Source: Lineus longissimus (lineage: Eukaryota; Nemertea; Pilidiophora; Heteronemertea; Lineidae). Taken from it: a stretch of DNA of 64,000 nt. The stretch is taken from NCBI RefSeq assembly GCF_910592395.1, contig NC_088322.1, positions 7,309,431-7,373,430 on the forward strand, written 5' to 3'. The notes beneath the pieces were generated by a model. It had not been told where the DNA came from. It did no database searches and saw only the letters and a list, made by a program, of their open reading frames with translations. The position numbers were made by a program, and so were the translations under genes. Shown piece after piece: positions 45,797 through 58,502 of the stretch. The first letter of the stretch is position 1, and each line of letters starts with the position of its first letter.

Positions 45797-47315
45797 AACA
45801 ACTATAATCAAGAATGAATAAAGGCTAGGCTTTATGAATTAGTGCTATAATGGTGAGATTTTAAACTACATCAAATTTTTAAGATCTTCTACACAGCCTT
45901 GTACATTCAATATTCGTAGAAATGTTGCAGTCGGAGTTGTTCAAACAATAATGTACATTCGGTTGCTAACGCCTGCAACAACCTTCTTTTCCGGCGACCC
46001 TCGACACTGATCCGGATGAACGGTCTGTTATCCGGGTCACAATTGACACACCTGCCACGATGGCTGGAGGGCGACAGCTTCATTTCCAGTCTTTTTGCGG
46101 TCATCTATTGACGTAAAATGGCCATTGGATCTCGGCGTATTCAGTCTGAGTCGACAAGATGCGGCGTTTAAATGCAAATCATGTATTTATGTACGTATGT
46201 ATGTACGTTAGTATGTTTAAGACATGATTGTGCCTTCGACTGCTGTTATCAAAATCAGTATATCGAACCAAAACAGGGGTGAGGGGCTGTCACACGTGCG
46301 CGACCCGCCGCGAGAGATTGTAACCCAGTTCCTTGAAGCGACCTCTGACAGTTTTTCACGAAGACTCTACTGAGGGCTTGTACACTGGTTTATAACAATA
46401 GCTAAAATAACGACCTAAAAAATTGATATAACCTGCTACATTGTCAAACCCTGGACATGACTGGCACTAACTACAAGCCGACTTGCAGTTGGTAGCACCT
46501 TAGTAGGTGACATGTCTCCCTAGTTCATATGCCGTGTCTGATCAACGACTTTCTTTCTGGGTATCCCTCGACACTGATACATCCAGGCCGCAGCTGAGTT
46601 ACTGCCGCTATGGTGACGATGGCGTTAGCGGTAACTGCGGAAACAACGGAAGCTAGTTCAGTGTGAGAATATCGGATATTAACTATGCGACCAATATTTA
46701 TAATATTCCATAAGTGTCCAATTCACTCTTCCGGTCTTCGGTCCTGCCTGTTTAGAGACACTACCGTTTGAATTCGCCTTGTCAGTTTACCATGTTAGAC
46801 TTTCTTGCGAACGATGGTCGCCAATGACGACGCTCGGAGAATGTATCAAAATGAAGTTGTTTAAACCACGATATTTATCAAGCATTCGGGGAATATCCCA
46901 ACATCATTTCCACATCGGCCGAGTTGGGGAGGAACAAAACAGGGCGCATAATACAAATATTTATTATCTTTGTTGATATCAGTATTCTCATACTGTAGGA
47001 TGTCTCCTTTCACTTTCTACATATACCCAAGTTTCCGCAGATTCCGTTTAATCGCCATGGCCCTCGATGGCTGTAGAGTTGACAGCTTACAATCTTCGAG
47101 TGGTCATATTATGACCATCTGGTTATCCACAGCATCTCGAGTAGATTTCTAATGCGCCATTTAGTACTGTAGAGGCCTTTATGTATACACGTATTGTAAG
47201 TACATGTACATTTTATTATAGGTACATTGTGTATGCATGCAACTATCATTTCGGAAAGTTTTACTTCACGTGAAGTGATAATAAGCACCGTATTTATCAC
47301 AATTAGGGCATTTTT
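45797..47315. other. Intergenic, unclassified frames
   Basis: A 65-codon minus frame (ATG 46104, stop ending 45907) has a basic patch (EGRRKRRLLQALATECTLLF) but no recognised family. Part of it (CCCTCGACACTGAT.C) recurs at about 46566, so it may be repeat-derived. The segment 46985-47050 is related to 34790-34850. Confidence 0.25.
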
Positions 47316-47579
47316 TTAATCTGCCTGCAAAATTTTGTCAAGAAAGACAGCCGTTAATGTAATACCAAACTGGCGCCGGAATGGTTTTGCACGCAACAAA
47401 AATCGTCCAAAGTGGAGATGACGGCCTATACTGCCCCGTAATAGAAACTGCGGTGATACGACCAACATCCCGAGAGTGAGCGCCAACGAAGAGAATAAGA
47501 TAATGAAGACTAGTGACAAAAAAGCCAGGAAAGACAGTTTAGATGTATCTGTCGTGTCATCCAACCAAAAAATCAACAT
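47316..47579 (-). CDS. Unclassified ORF with membrane segment
   Basis: The first in-frame ATG on the minus strand is at 47579; the frame is open further upstream to 47669 without ATG. The 87-residue product has one clear hydrophobic segment (LSFLAFLSLVFIILFSSLAL) followed by a basic tail (RRQFG). No family is recognised. It could be an exon of a membrane protein or a chance frame. Confidence 0.22.
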   Translation of the reverse strand: MLIFWLDDTTDTSKLSFLAFLSLVFIILFSSLALTLGMLVVSPQFLLRGSIGRHLHFGRFLLRAKPFRRQFGITLTAVFLDKILQAD

Positions 47580-47669
47580 TCTGATCCGGCAATCAGACGA
47601 AGCGATCCCGTCTGGTTTTTCTTTGCCTATCGATCTTTGATTTGATTGATGGGAATTTAATTTGAACAC

Positions 47670-48651
47670 TTAATACCAAAGAAGCTCCGCGCGCATACAA
47701 GAAAATATACTACACCAAAGTGCATCCTGAGGTAATCAGAGGTAGGGCCGGAGTAAATTAACCCCTGATTTCCAAAGCATGGCCTTGCTGCGCATCGATC
47801 TTGCCCAATCAAATAACATAAACTCCAAAATCATTTCACGAAAGAAACTGTATCGGATTAGATTGTGTGCGTGTACTACTCAAGGTCGAATACCACTGTG
47901 AATGGGTCGCCTCTTAGCCACTATTCTGGCACAAAGAGAGAATTAAGACCTCTGGATGTCATCATACAACGACAGAAATGGGGGACTTTTGTGTGATTGA
48001 TATCAAAAACATATCATTTCAAACAACTATTTTTACTTTGAAGTAATAGGATTTTGCTAATATTAAAACTGTTGAAAATTTCCTTAAATGTCCTTGTTAT
48101 GAAACTTTGAATAACCCTCTTCCCACCGAACTTACTTTGAAGTATCTTCCCTGTCCCCTAAACAAGCTCGAAATACGACAATATGTTGTTATACGAACTT
48201 CAGATACCCCCGAGTAAGATTATCTTGCCTTTGACAGTATCTTTTGACATTTCATTGCCCTTTTAACTGTATTATTCTGGTGATTAGGACCCAACACGAT
48301 TTGGCAGCATCTCCATTAGTTGTCTAGTAAGTTCATCCGGAATGCCAAATAAATACCCTGATTGTTGGTTTCAATCCCAATTAAGTAGGAAATACGGTGT
48401 AAAAATGGGTAATTGGAAATCGCATCATATTATTGGCATGCAGCTCATTAATATTTTCTACTGCCTACTTTGAGAACAGGTAGAAGTTTTTCTACTTATT
48501 GAACTCTTGAAATAACTATAGGTACATGTATATGAAAGCATAATTACTAAAAGCTATCTCTGCAGAGAACTTAATCATAAGTCTGTGGTAGATGTCATGA
48601 CTGAAGATCACGTGTCAGTTTGACATGTAATCGTATGATATTTTCCCATAT
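47670..48651. other. Intergenic, no recognised feature
   Basis: AT-rich with no long frame, repeat or RNA gene recognised. Confidence 0.4.
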
Positions 48652-48800
48652 TTATAATAACTGGTAGCTTCCCGCGTCTTGGTTCAGGTTAGCTTTGTTG
48701 GCCCTGCTGTAATTGGCCTCTTTTACTCGGCGCTCGAACCTAATGGCGTCCCGGTCACGAACCTGGACTTTCTCAATGTTAACCTTATGACCAATTTTGA
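48652..48800 (-). pseudogene. Retroelement polyprotein 3' end, GIY-YIG-like fragment
   Basis: The last ~45 residues of a minus frame read VRDRD...R.VKEANYSRAN, then LNQDAGSYQLL and a stop. This matches the pattern R-x-VKEA-x-x-x-R-x-N-x-x-LN-x-D-x-G-x-Y-x-L that closes many reverse-transcriptase polyproteins with a GIY-YIG-type endonuclease tail, as in Penelope-like elements. No reverse transcriptase motif is visible upstream, so this is a 5'-truncated dead copy. The family assignment rests on this short motif. Confidence 0.55.
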
Positions 48801-49112
48801 GATTTGCCGGGGCAATTTCGGCATGAGATAGCTTCTTCAAACAGGATAATTGAAAAATTGTTGAACTGCAATAAAAAATGCGCCAGAACGGGATGTAGCC
48901 TGGGCCTAACCGCACGTCTGTCGGAAACTCATAAACCATGCCCAAAACTGTCTCGGCTTGTAACACTGGCGAAAACATTGTTTAAGATCAGCACTACTGT
49001 GATACCAGAGGTTGCAGCGCATGGCGTAAAGCAGTGGTATTATTGTCCTGGTCAGGTTAATTCTACACAAGTTGTCCCTCAAGCAAGCCTCTTTGTAGGT
49101 TCTGCTTTGACA

Positions 49113-49485
49113 GAATAGCATTCCGCGACGTTACTATTTATAGCTCACAAGGTCATTTGAATAAGATATTCATGACGTTTTAGTCACGTGACAGTCGGAC
49201 ATCGACACTTATTTCTACGCATTGGAGCTTATTTCAAAGTCAATTATCTTTGACCCTGCATTGTTTTTAGCATGAATGATACCATAGAGTCAGAGAGAGA
49301 AATATTCAGAACAATTATGTAGTATTTCCAACACTCGGACATGTGCCAGATTGAATCTAACTGCCCAAGTTAGAAAGCCTGAATCCATTACGAAACCGCA
49401 TGTTTGTCCGACATTGCCTGTAATTCAGCGATGGGGAAATAGAGGGCAGCAGCTGCAGTGACGTCATCTTTGCGGAATGCTATTC
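49113..49485. repeat. Inverted 14-bp pair, possible MITE
   Basis: GAATAGCATTCCGC at 49113 is exactly mirrored by GCGGAATGCTATTC ending at 49485. GACGT-like words lie just inside both ends. The 373-bp unit has no long frame and no clear target duplication. Confidence 0.45.
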
Positions 49486-50924
49486 AGTAAAAAACGTCCT
49501 CTATTATATCATGATCGACAAAGTGATTGGTCGCCAAGGTCGACCCCTTTCTTTCGCCCAGTCTTCTAGAAGTTCGTATTTATTGTCAATCTGTAAGGCA
49601 ATACACGTTTGAATGAGCAAACCAGGACAATCGACGAGATTCAGGTCCCCTGAGGGCAGGGGTTATATTCGTACACCAGGCCAAACGTAAATATATGGTC
49701 GTTCTTGACGTTTTATCTTTGTTTGTGGACACTAGCCTGATATTGGAATCATTCAACCGAAATCTGATGAAAAACTCTTGTCTGTTCTGAAATATTGCGA
49801 CGGCAGGTTTTTCGCCCACGTGCCCTCAAGTTGAGCTGCATCCATCATGATATTTCAACCATCGCATGTAATTTATATAATGGCTAGTAGATTTCTGTCT
49901 GTTTTGACTGTTTTACTCTAACACCTTATTTCCTGACTTCTGAGCGATTTCTCAAAATTTTCCAGATATTCCGACAAAAGTCCGGCTCGTCTGTATGACT
50001 TTTTCCTCCAAGGTCAGAATTTTGGAACCTTTGGAAGATGTGGTGCCGGCGTCACGAATAAGATAGAAACAGAAACTCTTGTTTTAACCGGCCGTTGCTG
50101 CCTATAAAATTGCCGACATGTGATTGATTGATTTCCTATACGTGTAGCACTAATCTGAAGTGGCCGAAAGCCCAACCAAAACACACTGTTTCTTAAAACC
50201 CGATAAACGGCTCCTCCCGTGATCATGTCAATGCGTAGTCTGTGATCATGAACGACTTTTATTGTCGTGGGTGGTTGGTGCGTGGGGCTGCGATATTTTG
50301 CCTGAGCGGCGCCCGCGATATCTGCGAAAAAGCTACTGATGACAATGACGTAGTAGAGATGTGTTAAATACAATGGCCATTTCGATGAAAATCATAGAAT
50401 TTCAATCATCTTACATATCGTAATTCATGTACACAACATATTTGTGAGCTATGCACAGAAATTTGCCATTTAACTTTCTAGCAATCTCCAAGCGCACCAG
50501 TCACACGATGTCACATTATCTTTATGAGTGGAGAATGTGCAAGTGCCCAGAATTCTCACAGAATTCTAACCGCGAAACTAGCAAGTACAGGGCTGCTACT
50601 TTGAGCGACGACAGGCAAGCCAATGCGCCCCTGTAGTTTTGAATTTGGAACTGCCTGTAACTGCATATTGCATATCCGCCATTCTCCGTATATATGAAGA
50701 TTGATTGATGAGTGTTATTGTTCATCGTGCAGTGGCACATTGTTATCTGTTTTCGGCTTCGGGGGTCGTGGGGTTGCACCCTAGGGGTCGTGGGGAAGCA
50801 CCCTAGTAACCAATTTCCTAGTAACTGCGGGGTACCGACCATCTCCTGTATAGCTAGCCCCGGGTACCTAACATCTTAATGACTGATTTAGTGAGAAAGC
50901 TTTTTAACAACTATCATTCATGCC
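49486..50924. other. Intergenic, no confident gene
   Basis: A minus frame at 50373-50014 (119 codons, no ATG at its open end) contains a hydrophobic start and ADIAGAAQAKYRS, but no splice model with a start was found. A segment near 49915-50030 resembles the TTTTTCCGAC family in degraded form. A short direct repeat GGGGTCGTGGGG occurs twice at 50762-50795. Confidence 0.25.
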
Positions 50925-51700
50925 GATTTTATGAGGAGAGATTTTAATTGCTATTCCGCTGATCTATTGAGGAGAGATTTTTAACGGTTGAATGTTAAAT
51001 TCATCCCGCGGACCTATTGAGAAGAGATTTTAACTGTTACATGACTTGCTTATTTTACCCCGCAGGTCTATTGAGGAGAGGTTTTCAACAGTTATATGTA
51101 CAGTTTATCTGATATATTCAGGAGAGAGTCTAACTTATCCCGCTGGTCCATTGAGGAGAGGTTTTCAATTGTTACATGCATGTACAATTGCATCCAACTG
51201 ATCTACCGATGAGAGATTTTAACTGTTACGTGTACATTTTATCTGGCTGGTCTATTTAACTGAGGAGAAATTAGATTAAAACATGTTCAAGTCATCCCGC
51301 TGATCTATTAAGGATCAATTTTTAACATTCACTGAAATCAGTATGTACAGTTTATACCGCTGATCTATTAAGGAGAGATTTTAACTGCTGCAGATAACTC
51401 ATCTCTATCGTCGATTTTTACTGCGGCGAAATTTTAAGTGATAGAGTTCATCCGCTGATCTACCGAGGAGAGATTTCTAGTGCTATAATTCATCCCGACG
51501 ATCTACTGCGGAGAGATTTTAACTGCTATACGATCCAATAATATTCATCCCGTCGGTCTAGTGAGTGTACCATAATTCTTCTCGCCGATCTTACTGACGA
51601 AAGGTTATCTCGCCAATCGAACTGCGCAAAGATTATCTCGCTGATCTTCTGAAGATACAGTTTTTTCATTTCACCGATCTACTGAAGAGAGATTGTGACA
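50925..51700 (+). repeat. Degenerate minisatellite, 45-60-bp units
   Basis: About fourteen diverged units share CCCGCTGATCTATTGAGGAG, AGATTTTAACTGTTA and, in many, ACATGTACA. Unit length varies and later units lose the TACATGTA part. The order GATCTA..GAGGAGAGATTTTAA repeats throughout. No frame is maintained. Confidence 0.88.
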
Positions 51701-52731
51701 TGATTAGTTGAGAGCAGACGGGGAATTCCGGTGGCTCAAGCAAGGGACAGTCGTATAAATGTTGAGAAAGCAACAAGCCAATTTAAATACAGTTCCAGTT
51801 AATTGGTAGCGCTCTCAGTTCCATGTTAGAATATTTGAGGTATAATGGCGCTGCAGGGAGCCGTGATAAAAAGCGAGAAATCTGCTCTGTCCAAATGTTC
51901 AGGTAGTGATAGTGTGTGTGGCTTTATCAGGGTGAGCGTAAACCAGTTTTAATCTCGCCAAAAAAATTACAACAGAAACCTCCAGCTTTTTTTCCTTTGA
52001 CCATGATGAAGGTACCTTTTGTGACATCACATATATTTCAATCAATGAAGAAAAAAGGGAGATTTTTTTCAACAGAACTGCACTTGGCAGGCCAACATGT
52101 AACTTTCTTTACATAAAACACATTTTCACATCACAAATCCCATATACTTCTCCCTTGGCTCGACATTCGGAATTCTGTGATGGCCCTTAAGCGTCATCTA
52201 ACGTCAAATTACAGAACATTACACTTGGAGCGCTAAAAATTAACCGTAACCTCGAAGTACTAATCTAATTAACTCCGTTGTTTGAAACGGGATTGTGGAA
52301 AAAGCCAAATGAGAAATTGACTTTTTGAAAATTGAAGTGGTTAGTGCCGGTGTATCGAGGATGTCAAAACCAATAAATCGGATAATGTCACTGAGCGTTC
52401 AGTTGAAATTGACATGCGAGGTGAGGCAATGCGTCTTTATTAAAGTTTTATCGACGCACGGATGAGCGGTTTGGAATCGTTTGGAAACGGTTTTATAAAG
52501 AAAAATATTTAAAGAGCGTGAATGTAAAACATAATTTTTAACAATCTCACTTGTTGTGGGATTCTTGAATTTCTGGTAAGATCTTTTTATTTGATGCCCA
52601 AGGAATAACTAAAAAGACGAATACACGATGTTCTTTTCGTCTATCCCCCCCCCCCCCCCACCCTCACCAGATTCCCCCCTCCCCATCAGACGAACAGTGT
52701 TCGGGTTTTTTGCTTCAACCATAACACATGT
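51701..52731. other. Intergenic, no recognised feature
   Basis: Short frames only. A run of about 15 C lies near 52647. Confidence 0.4.
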
Positions 52732-54022
52732 AAGGGGCTCTTTCCGACTTATTAACGGCTTCCCTAACTTTCTCCTGATTTTATCCGACCTTCCTCTGAC
52801 ATTGTCCGACTGTTCTCCGACTTTGTCAGAAAGGTCGGATTTCCAGAAAACCTGTGAAAAATACTAGGGCTTCCCAAAATAGGCCATTAAAGATCAAAGG
52901 CCTTAGTTGAATAGGGTTGATGAGGTGTGATGCAAACACCCAGTGTGACACTAAAGTATGAATAATAATTGGCTCATCTCCTTGGACCCTTTGCATCATT
53001 TGGGTTGGCCCACTCCATGTTCAAGCAGGAGAGACAACAAATAGGCCTAATTCTATGGATGGTAACAGCCAAAGAAAACACTGAGTTTTATGTATATGAA
53101 AACAATTGGTCATATTATTAAATCACAATCTGGAACGAACATTTTAAAGTTAATTACGCACAACTGATAGCACTTTTCAGCACAAATACATTTTTTTAAA
53201 GTTCACCACTATCATTTTCGCATTTTTAGAAAAATGCATAACTTGCTGTAAACCATGAAAATCGCATTTTAACTGTAAACCATGAATTTTTTGTGAGCGT
53301 TTTAGATTTGAGATTTTCGGGAATGCACCATCAAATTCGAACTTAAAAGCCATACATTAATGCATAACCATTAAATTTGGCAGCCAATGCAATATATGAG
53401 TTTTCCTCTATACACCGCCCTGATGGTACTGATTGTACTGTCAAGATCTGTTAAATGTACTTTTTCTACTGCACTTGTTCAACTCTAAGGAACATACTTT
53501 CGGATTCCAATTTTGCAAATAGTTTTGCGTATAGTGTACCATTCAAGAAGTTTAATGCACTTTAAAAACAGCTGTTTTACCAATGGTATTCAACATACAT
53601 GTAGGTACTGTAAATTATACAGTTAGGTAAATCAAAAAATTCTTGAATTCATTTGGCTTTGTTTCATATGCTTTATCAAGTGAGGCCTATTTTTGTAAAA
53701 GTCTCCCCCGCTTGAACTTGGAGTGGGCCAAGCCAAATGCACACATGTGTGACATGCAAAGGGTCCAAGGAGAGGAGCTAATTAGTATTCAGACTTATGG
53801 TCACTCTTGGTGTTTGCATCACACCTCATTTATAAACCCCATTCAACTAAGGCCTTTGATCTTCAATGGCCTAATTTGGGAAGCCCTAGTACTTTTCACA
53901 GGTTTTCTGGAAATCCGACCATTCGGACAAAGTCGACAAATGTCGGACAATGTCGGAGACATGTCGAATATATCGCGAAGAACTTTGAGAAACCGTTAAT
54001 TAGTCGAAAAAGCCTCCTACTT
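52732..54022. mobile_element. Long-arm inverted-repeat element, ~1.3 kb
   Basis: The arms 52732-53050 and 53681-54022 are reverse complements in diverged form. Outer ends read GGGGCTCTTTCCGAC and GTCGAAAAAGCCTCCTAC. The arms share CTAGGGCTTCCCAAA, AAAGATCAAAGGCCTTAGTT, GATGAGGTGTGATGCAAACA and CCAAGGAGA. The 630-bp centre is single copy and has no transposase. The open frame at 53643-53999 is an arm shadow. A short relative is at 45325. No target duplication is clear. It is likely a foldback-type or non-autonomous DNA transposon. Confidence 0.8.
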
Positions 54023-54277
54023 GTGTAATATTTGACATGACACTTATATGCCTTGTGTCTACACGGTATCAATAAATATTAATTTCGTAGCCATGTGGCG
54101 TTAAGCTTTCTTTTAAAGACCTTTGTGGAACTTTTGTATATGATTTAAAAATAGGCCTGTTTCTGCACCAGATCTTATGAAATAATATAAACCGAGAGCT
54201 TAAAAATAACACATTCATGGTGAACAAATCGCCTCGGGGAATAAACTAGGATGAATCCTTTTTATGGGTCATACTAG

Positions 54278-54499
54278 CCAGGTTTCGCAACCCTTACGAA
54301 GAGCTACGAACAACGAAGTAGAAAGTGTGTAAATGTTCTTTATTTTTGACGACTTTTTTCGAAAGTTTCCCCGATTCCTCGTACAAATTAACAAAGAAGA
54401 TGATTTACGAGTGTCGCGTAAATGAATTAGCCCATGGCTTGATGACACTACAGACTTTCGTCGTTCGTACTTCGTCGTTCGTAGGGGTTGCGAAACCTG
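54278..54499. mobile_element. 222-bp MITE with CAGGTTTCGCAACCC ends
   Basis: CAGGTTTCGCAACCCTTACGAA at the left pairs with TTCGTAGGGGTTGCGAAACCTG at the right. Sub-terminal ACGAA/TTCGT words also pair. A third end of the same type (TTCGTAGGGGTTGTGAAACC) lies at 54712-54733, so a second, partial element or a tandem half-copy follows. A 9-mer microsatellite GTAACTTT lies between. Confidence 0.82.
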
Positions 54500-55184
54500 C
54501 CTGATGGCTTCAAACGACGAAGTATGAAGTATTGTAACTTCGTAACTTTGTAACTTTGTAACTATGTACTTTACCGGCGAGCTTTTTTTAGATTTTCTCT
54601 TTTCCTCGAAAAACTAAGTATGGAGCTAGGATGATTTTTGAGACGCCTAGATGAGTCAGCATAAAGACTATGACGTGATGACATGACAGACCATAGTACT
54701 TACTTCGACGTTCGTAGGGGTTGTGAAACCTGTCTATTTTTAATTTCACAATTCCAACATTGAAATATAGAAAGCTTCTGGACCCTCGAAGGGGCATAAT
54801 CCGGCTATGTCGGTCAATCTTAGAAAAACCAGCTTAAATCGCAAAATGTAATGGAAAATGTACCTGAAGAAATACCCCGAGGAAAAATAAACCAGACTGA
54901 TAAAATAAGGCAGGCGCGATTAAACTTGTTGTTTTTATAAGTCGTACGTCTATCAATATAACATAATGGAGGCCATTCACTTCGCATTTATCCGTCGGTT
55001 TAACAACATTTCGTTGATACCATCGTTACTTTATAATAAGTTCTATCAAAGGAACTATAAAGGACCTAATTTTATCGAAGTGACTTTTCGACAAAATGAC
55101 GACTGAGACGATATTGACAAGTTCATGTGAGCTTAAATCTGAGAAAACCACTACATAAACCAGTCTGCACCATCTCGGTTTTCA

Positions 55185-55335
55185 GAGAACAATATAGCAT
55201 TATTGCCGCCTGCGCAGAAAATAGCAAAAGTCTTAGCATTTTGAATGACAACACCCAGCTCATTCCAAAGCCTTGCCACTTGGACAAGGAAGCTTCTACC
55301 ACCGTACGTCTCCAGGCGATAGATGGGAATCTATA
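55185..55335 (-). pseudogene. Non-LTR retrotransposon 3' coding remnant
   Basis: On the minus strand one frame reads YRLETYGGRSFLVQVARLWN then ELGVVIQNAKTFAIF. This fits the motif R-x-YG-x-RSF-V-x-x-x-RLWN-x-L...I..A....F found at the C-terminal end of many LINE (Jockey/CR1-like) reverse transcriptase proteins. No upstream polymerase motifs remain and the frame ends soon after. Open frames in other registers at 55123-55351 on both strands are shadows. Confidence 0.55.
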
Positions 55336-55867
55336 CATTAATTACTATTGATTAAAGGCGGTTTTGATTGCGGGTGCAGATTATACAGGTGGTGGAACCA
55401 GATGAAACCAAAATGTCTCAGATTGGCTATATTAGAGGATTGGTCACTTCGACGAAGAGATATGAAGGTTTTTGAGCTTTTGGAAAAGCTTTTAGGGTTT
55501 CAGGCTGGACAAATAAGCACTCCGTAGAGATGTTTCAGGCAAAAGCCTTTGGGGCTTGTCACTTCTCTGAAAAACCACTAGGGAGGGCTATTATTTGAGT
55601 TGGCTGAAGAACCCTAAACGGTTTTTCAGAAGCTGAAAAAGCTTTATTGTTAATACTAGATACATGCATCGTTTCGACGCCAGAAATTTGCTTTTAGTAA
55701 CCTACTTTTCCTCTGGTACGTCAAGATTCCTAAACACTACTTATATTCCAGATTCACATTTAGCAGATTATCTCTCGTTAGAGAAAGCGGTAGATCAAAG
55801 TAAGTCCTATTTTCCTCCGCGCCAATCTCCGAACCAACAATCCTAACTATGGCTGACTAATGGGCGG
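55336..55867. other. Intergenic, no recognised feature
   Basis: A 60-codon plus frame at 55664 has no motif. Loose repeats of GGTTTTTCAGAAGCTGAAAAAGC-like words occur at 55460-55640. Confidence 0.35.
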
Positions 55868-56152
55868 ATTAAGAGCTGTTCTGGAAGCACTAGGCTCCAT
55901 CAATGTCATTTCCGACTTTTCAGTGCAGAATACTGGAACCGGTCCCTCACTAAAATAGTTGTGATGGGAGGATCGGAGCCTATAATGTTCACGCAGAACC
56001 TATTGGTGAATTTTCTAACAATCGAGACTATAGCGTGGTAAATTGAGGGCTGTTTTGGAAAGCACCTTTCTGCATTATTTTGGTCTGCACCGATGTCTTT
56101 TTTGGCTCGGCATCAACGCAGACTACTTGACCCTGTCCCTCATACAATTATG
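55868..56152 (+). repeat. Diverged tandem duplication, ~180-bp period
   Basis: GAGCTGTTCTGGAAGCAC...GCACT then CTCACTAAAATAGTT (first unit) corresponds to GGGCTGTTTTGGAAAGCACC...GCACCGATGTC then CTCATACAATTATG (second unit). Spacing is about 180 bp. The copies are old and partly obscured. Confidence 0.5.
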
Positions 56153-56464
56153 TTAACTCAATAACGTTTCTAAACTAGTATCCTCATTGAAATAACAAGT
56201 TAAAAATCGTAAAAATATGAGCATTTACTAGCAATCAATTACCATTAGGTATTAACAATGCTCTAAATTATTTGCTTTCGTGTAATCAATTTGGGTGATG
56301 ACAAAAAGTAGGCCTCAGGTAGCGCATGTGCTACACCGGCGGCAGGGTTGCAGAAGAGTTAAGTAATGATTGCAGAAGAAAACCCACTGATGCTGGCGCT
56401 AAAGCGGCTAAATCGGGCTTCGCGTGATCATATGTAAGATTTCGAAACATAAATCAGGCAGTAT

Positions 56465-56791
56465 TCATTCAAGCTGTATCATCAAATCAAAAGTGTCAAA
56501 ATCTGCGTCCCCGGTGTATTCATTAGCAATGAGCCAATCAGGGTGTTCTATTTCGGTTTGTCCTGGCCAATTGCTTTCAGAAATAGGTAAATACTGGCTT
56601 TCAGTAATTAACAAATTAACATTCATTGATTCAGTCATTGATGTCACTTTAAATGGTCGATTGATTTTTTCCTGAAAGTTTTAAAAGAACACCAACAGTT
56701 TCATACAAAAGACAACAAAGGTTATCTAACATAATCATAAATTCTCCCTACCTGTTAGGATGAAAAGCCCAAGAAAGATCGACGTCTTCAT
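56465..56791 (-). CDS. Candidate small secreted peptide, two exons
   Basis: Exon 1 (56791-56752) starts with ATG and encodes MKTSIFLGLFILT, a typical signal peptide core, then meets donor ACAG|GTAGGG. Exon 2 (56646-56465), joined at AAAG|TGACATC, continues in frame as VTSMTESMNVNLLITESQYL and stays open to a TGA after DTFDLMIQLE. The total is about 73 residues and the mature part is strongly acidic with no cysteine. The intron is about 105 bp. A stronger-looking acceptor (ACTTTCAG at about 56673) keeps exon 2 open but would not match the phase of exon 1, so the junction is the weak point. No family is recognised; secretion is inferred from the N-terminus only. Confidence 0.45.
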
Positions 56792-56899
56792 TTTGATTTG
56801 TGTGTGAATTAGAAAACAAGGGTATCCTCTGCTCGCTCTGTATCCGCGGCTGGCTATAACACCACAGCTCTACTCATTCGGTGTTATTACCTGTCCGGT

Positions 56900-58502
56900 G
56901 CCAAGGCAACCAATCACAGTTGCGGTGACAACCGCGTTCAGGTGGCGAGGCAGCGGATTAGCCAATAAAAGATGGCGTAACATTCGTGGACAGGTTATTT
57001 TGAAAAAAGACTTGAACGACATTTCCAAAGTGAAGATAGGTTACTGGTTACTCCATTAGGGATGAATAAGGACACAAAGTTCCAGCGGATTCCACCACCT
57101 GTGGTTCTGGAGGCCTTATGGTGAAACTGCAACAACCACAGACAGTTCAATTATATCTGATCATATTTTTAGACCGATATACTGTAAAAATGTGATAGGT
57201 GGCCGCCACGAGAAATCAGGAAACGCCCAGATTTTTATTGATAATCCGGGTAACAAAAACCCTAAAATGCACTCCGAAATTATTGGGTGAGGCTGAGGCA
57301 TTTCTATGGTAAATCAAGTGGAAGAATAAAAAACGGCGCCACCTCTGCTTCACCGTGCGGTCTTGAATCATGAATCATTTTTGTACGACCTCCTGTAGAT
57401 TTTTCCGAGAGGGGATTTGTAAAAATGTGGCCATTGTTGACACTTTGCAACGGAAAAACTTCATTACAATTTTCTTCAGGAGCGACGTCTACCGTTCTTT
57501 GTTCGCAACTGGGGAATGTGTAACACCCGCATGGCCCAGGTGTATATGAGTACGGCAGGCTGAGTGAGGCAGTGAGAACCGAAGTCTACTATTGAGAAAA
57601 ATGGGTCGGTTCTGGGTCCTTTGGGACTTCTGGGACTTCTGATTTTTCATGGCTAACAATAATGTAGTTTAACAGTAAGTTATAACAGGCGATGTCAATT
57701 CAACAACACTATCGCTCGCTCAGAAGTTGTGTAAGGATTGCATCACCATCACATGATATGGTGGCTAATCTAGGAGCTCTTTATAGTCAGACTCTGACTT
57801 TCTTAGTTACACGCTATATTGTCGCCTCCTTTGTCTGGGTGGTAAAAAACCCTTTCTCCAGGCTAGTTGAATTGGTTCCAACGTGCTGGTATAGAGTTAT
57901 GTAAACTTCCAACCACTGACCAGGCGAGGCGCGCTCAGGTATCCAAACAGCTACCGGTTGCATATACGAATGGGCCATTGTGCTCACCTGTCGATATGAA
58001 AGGGAGAGTATGAGGAAGAACTTGTCAATGTTAGGGGTTAATCAAGCAATAGTTGTGGGATGGTGTGGTTTGTCTTGAAAAAGTGGAGTTAGTCGTATTG
58101 TTTTCCGCGTGCACATGTTACTGACGTTGGAATAAGTGAATCGTTATTTGTGGGAGAAGCTGAGAGATGTTTTCTGGCCAATTAAGACGGGTTTACATGT
58201 GTCTTAGCTATTCAGTGACTATTGAAAATTAACAGCGCATTTACATTTTGTAAAACCTGCTGTCATTGGCCGAAATTTCAAATGAATGGGATGTACCTGT
58301 GGAATTGCGTGTGAATACGCTATCTTGAAAGGAGTATTTATCCTCGGCTTGCGATTAGAGAGAAATGTTGAAAAATATGATACAAGAACAATTGAAGCAA
58401 GGAATGCACAGTATAGAATATGATGTACTGAGTAACTAGGTAGCAGTTTGTATTCATTTTTGAGACAATAACATAGTTACAAGACAGCCCTATAGTCGGA
58501 TA
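56900..58502. other. Intergenic, no recognised feature
   Basis: A 70-codon plus frame at 57692-57904 has no motif. CCAAT-like words (56909, 56961) lie upstream of the minus-strand secreted-peptide candidate, but no TATA box is convincing. Confidence 0.35.

Noticed and set aside
48804-49121. Plus and minus frames beside the retroelement fragment
   Set aside because: They are in other registers from the recognisable GIY-YIG-like tail and carry no motif.
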